5,921 bases of DNA from Nostocaceae cyanobacterium CSSed10_463m (GTDB lineage Bacteria; Cyanobacteriota; Cyanobacteriia; Cyanobacteriales; Nostocaceae). The notes under the pieces were generated by a model. That model searched no databases and was not told the origin of the DNA. It worked only from the letters and a program-made list of their open reading frames with translations. This document shows, one piece after another, positions 5,555 to 5,921 of the stretch (position 1 is the stretch's first letter; each line of letters opens with the position of its first letter). The stretch covers positions 1 to 5,921 of the forward strand of contig PWQB01000274.1 in the NCBI GenBank assembly GCA_003556955.1. Reading direction: 5' to 3'. The translations under genes were made by a program, and so were the position numbers.

Positions 5555-5582
5555 GATATAGTAGAAGGTTAGATAAATTCAA
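5555..5582 (-). promoter_or_regulatory. Possible promoter of the CAP gene
   Basis: On the minus strand, TTGAAT (plus 5577-5582) and TATATC (plus 5555-5560), each 4 of 6 to consensus, are 16 bp apart and would give a leader of about 30 nt. Further upstream lies an inverted repeat, TAGAC (5609-5613) and GTCTA (5622-5626), that could be an operator. Both are weak calls in AT-rich DNA. Confidence 0.3.
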
Positions 5583-5770
5583 ACAAAACATAATTATGCA
5601 CTCATCGGTAGACTTGGGCTTGTCTATGATCTGCATTTTGGATTTATCTGGTATGTCAAAATTAACACATAAGTCCTCAAATCTCTAATGACGCTTTAGT
5701 TATTGAGAAATTTTTGTGACAAATTTCAGAGCTATGGCAAAAAAGTCTGTTGTGGGACGTGAGCAGCATA

Positions 5771-5894
5771 TATAGCAAAGTTCTGAGTGCTGTTAGCGGT
5801 AGCGGGGCGTTTAGCCCGTGCTGAGTGCTGAGTAGAAACCAAGTTATCTTAAGGCTTTCAGCAATCAACAATGTCCTAACCTCCTTGGCGGTTG
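5771..5894 (+). repeat. Dispersed intergenic repeat, copy B, with 38-bp insertion
   Basis: This matches copy A (4197-4265) but carries 38 extra bases (5793-5830), bounded by CTGAGTGCTG at 5783-5792 and again at 5821-5830. The insert holds GGGC-GTTTA-GCCC, a small hairpin. The repeat continues rightward into 5871-5894, whose inverted copy lies at 3899-3922, so copy B is probably the more complete unit. The surrounding region (5583-5770 and 5895-5921) has no supported gene. A perfect palindrome, ACCACGTGGT, lies at 5905-5914. Confidence 0.75.
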
Positions 5895-5921
5895 CTGTAA
5901 ATAGACCACGTGGTAGGGGCG

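Noticed and set aside
5677..5871. 64-aa minus-strand ORF
   Set aside because: It is largely made of the dispersed repeat copy B, with no ribosome binding site or motif.
5905..5914. Palindrome ACCACGTGGT as a transcription factor site
   Set aside because: It lies at the window edge with no gene context; it could be part of a repeat, so no function is assigned.

Overview
The window looks like chromosomal DNA of a filamentous, Nostoc/Anabaena-type cyanobacterium. It is AT-rich and carries eight copies of the palindrome GCGATCGC (HIP1, the hallmark octamer of cyanobacterial genomes). It also has heptameric AGTGCTG short tandem repeats and GATCCCCC/AAGGGGG-type intergenic hairpins familiar from such genomes. 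The protein types fit as well. No mobile element ORF, tRNA, rRNA or CRISPR array was seen.

Layout from left to right. (1) 1-181, minus strand: the N-terminus of a FAD-dependent oxidoreductase of the phytoene desaturase/carotene isomerase/retinol saturase type, cut by the window edge. (2) 284-1204, plus: a short RNase D-type DEDDy exonuclease with a coiled-coil tail instead of HRDC domains, divergent from (1). (3) 1541-2383, plus: an exported TPR protein, possibly a lipoprotein, with nearly identical 102-bp repeats. (4) 2414-2758, minus: a 114-aa protein of unknown function with a good promoter and ribosome binding site, convergent with (3). (5) 2759-2983: a divergent control region with a CIRCE operator wrapped around a TATAAT promoter. 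(6) 2984-3898, plus: an EamA/DMT-family transporter that appears to start at an ATT codon. (7) 3899-4365: gene-poor DNA with dispersed repeats. (8) 4366-4590, minus: a 74-aa unknown protein. (9) 4591-4917: spacer with a cyanobacterial hairpin repeat. (10) 4918-5517, minus: a secreted CAP/SCP-domain protein. (11) 5518-5921: upstream region of the CAP gene and a second, expanded copy of the dispersed repeat.

The genes do not form one operon or pathway; most are single transcription units with their own signals. The part most worth attention is 2890-3010. A near-perfect CIRCE (17 of 18 arm bases), the operator of the heat-shock repressor HrcA, overlaps the only evident promoter for a small-molecule transporter rather than a chaperonin gene. 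The leader can fold a weak U-rich hairpin over the Shine-Dalgarno, and the reading frame contains no ATG, GTG or TTG upstream of the first transmembrane segment. Together these suggest a heat- or HrcA-controlled exporter with unusual translation initiation. This is inference from sequence and needs experimental support.
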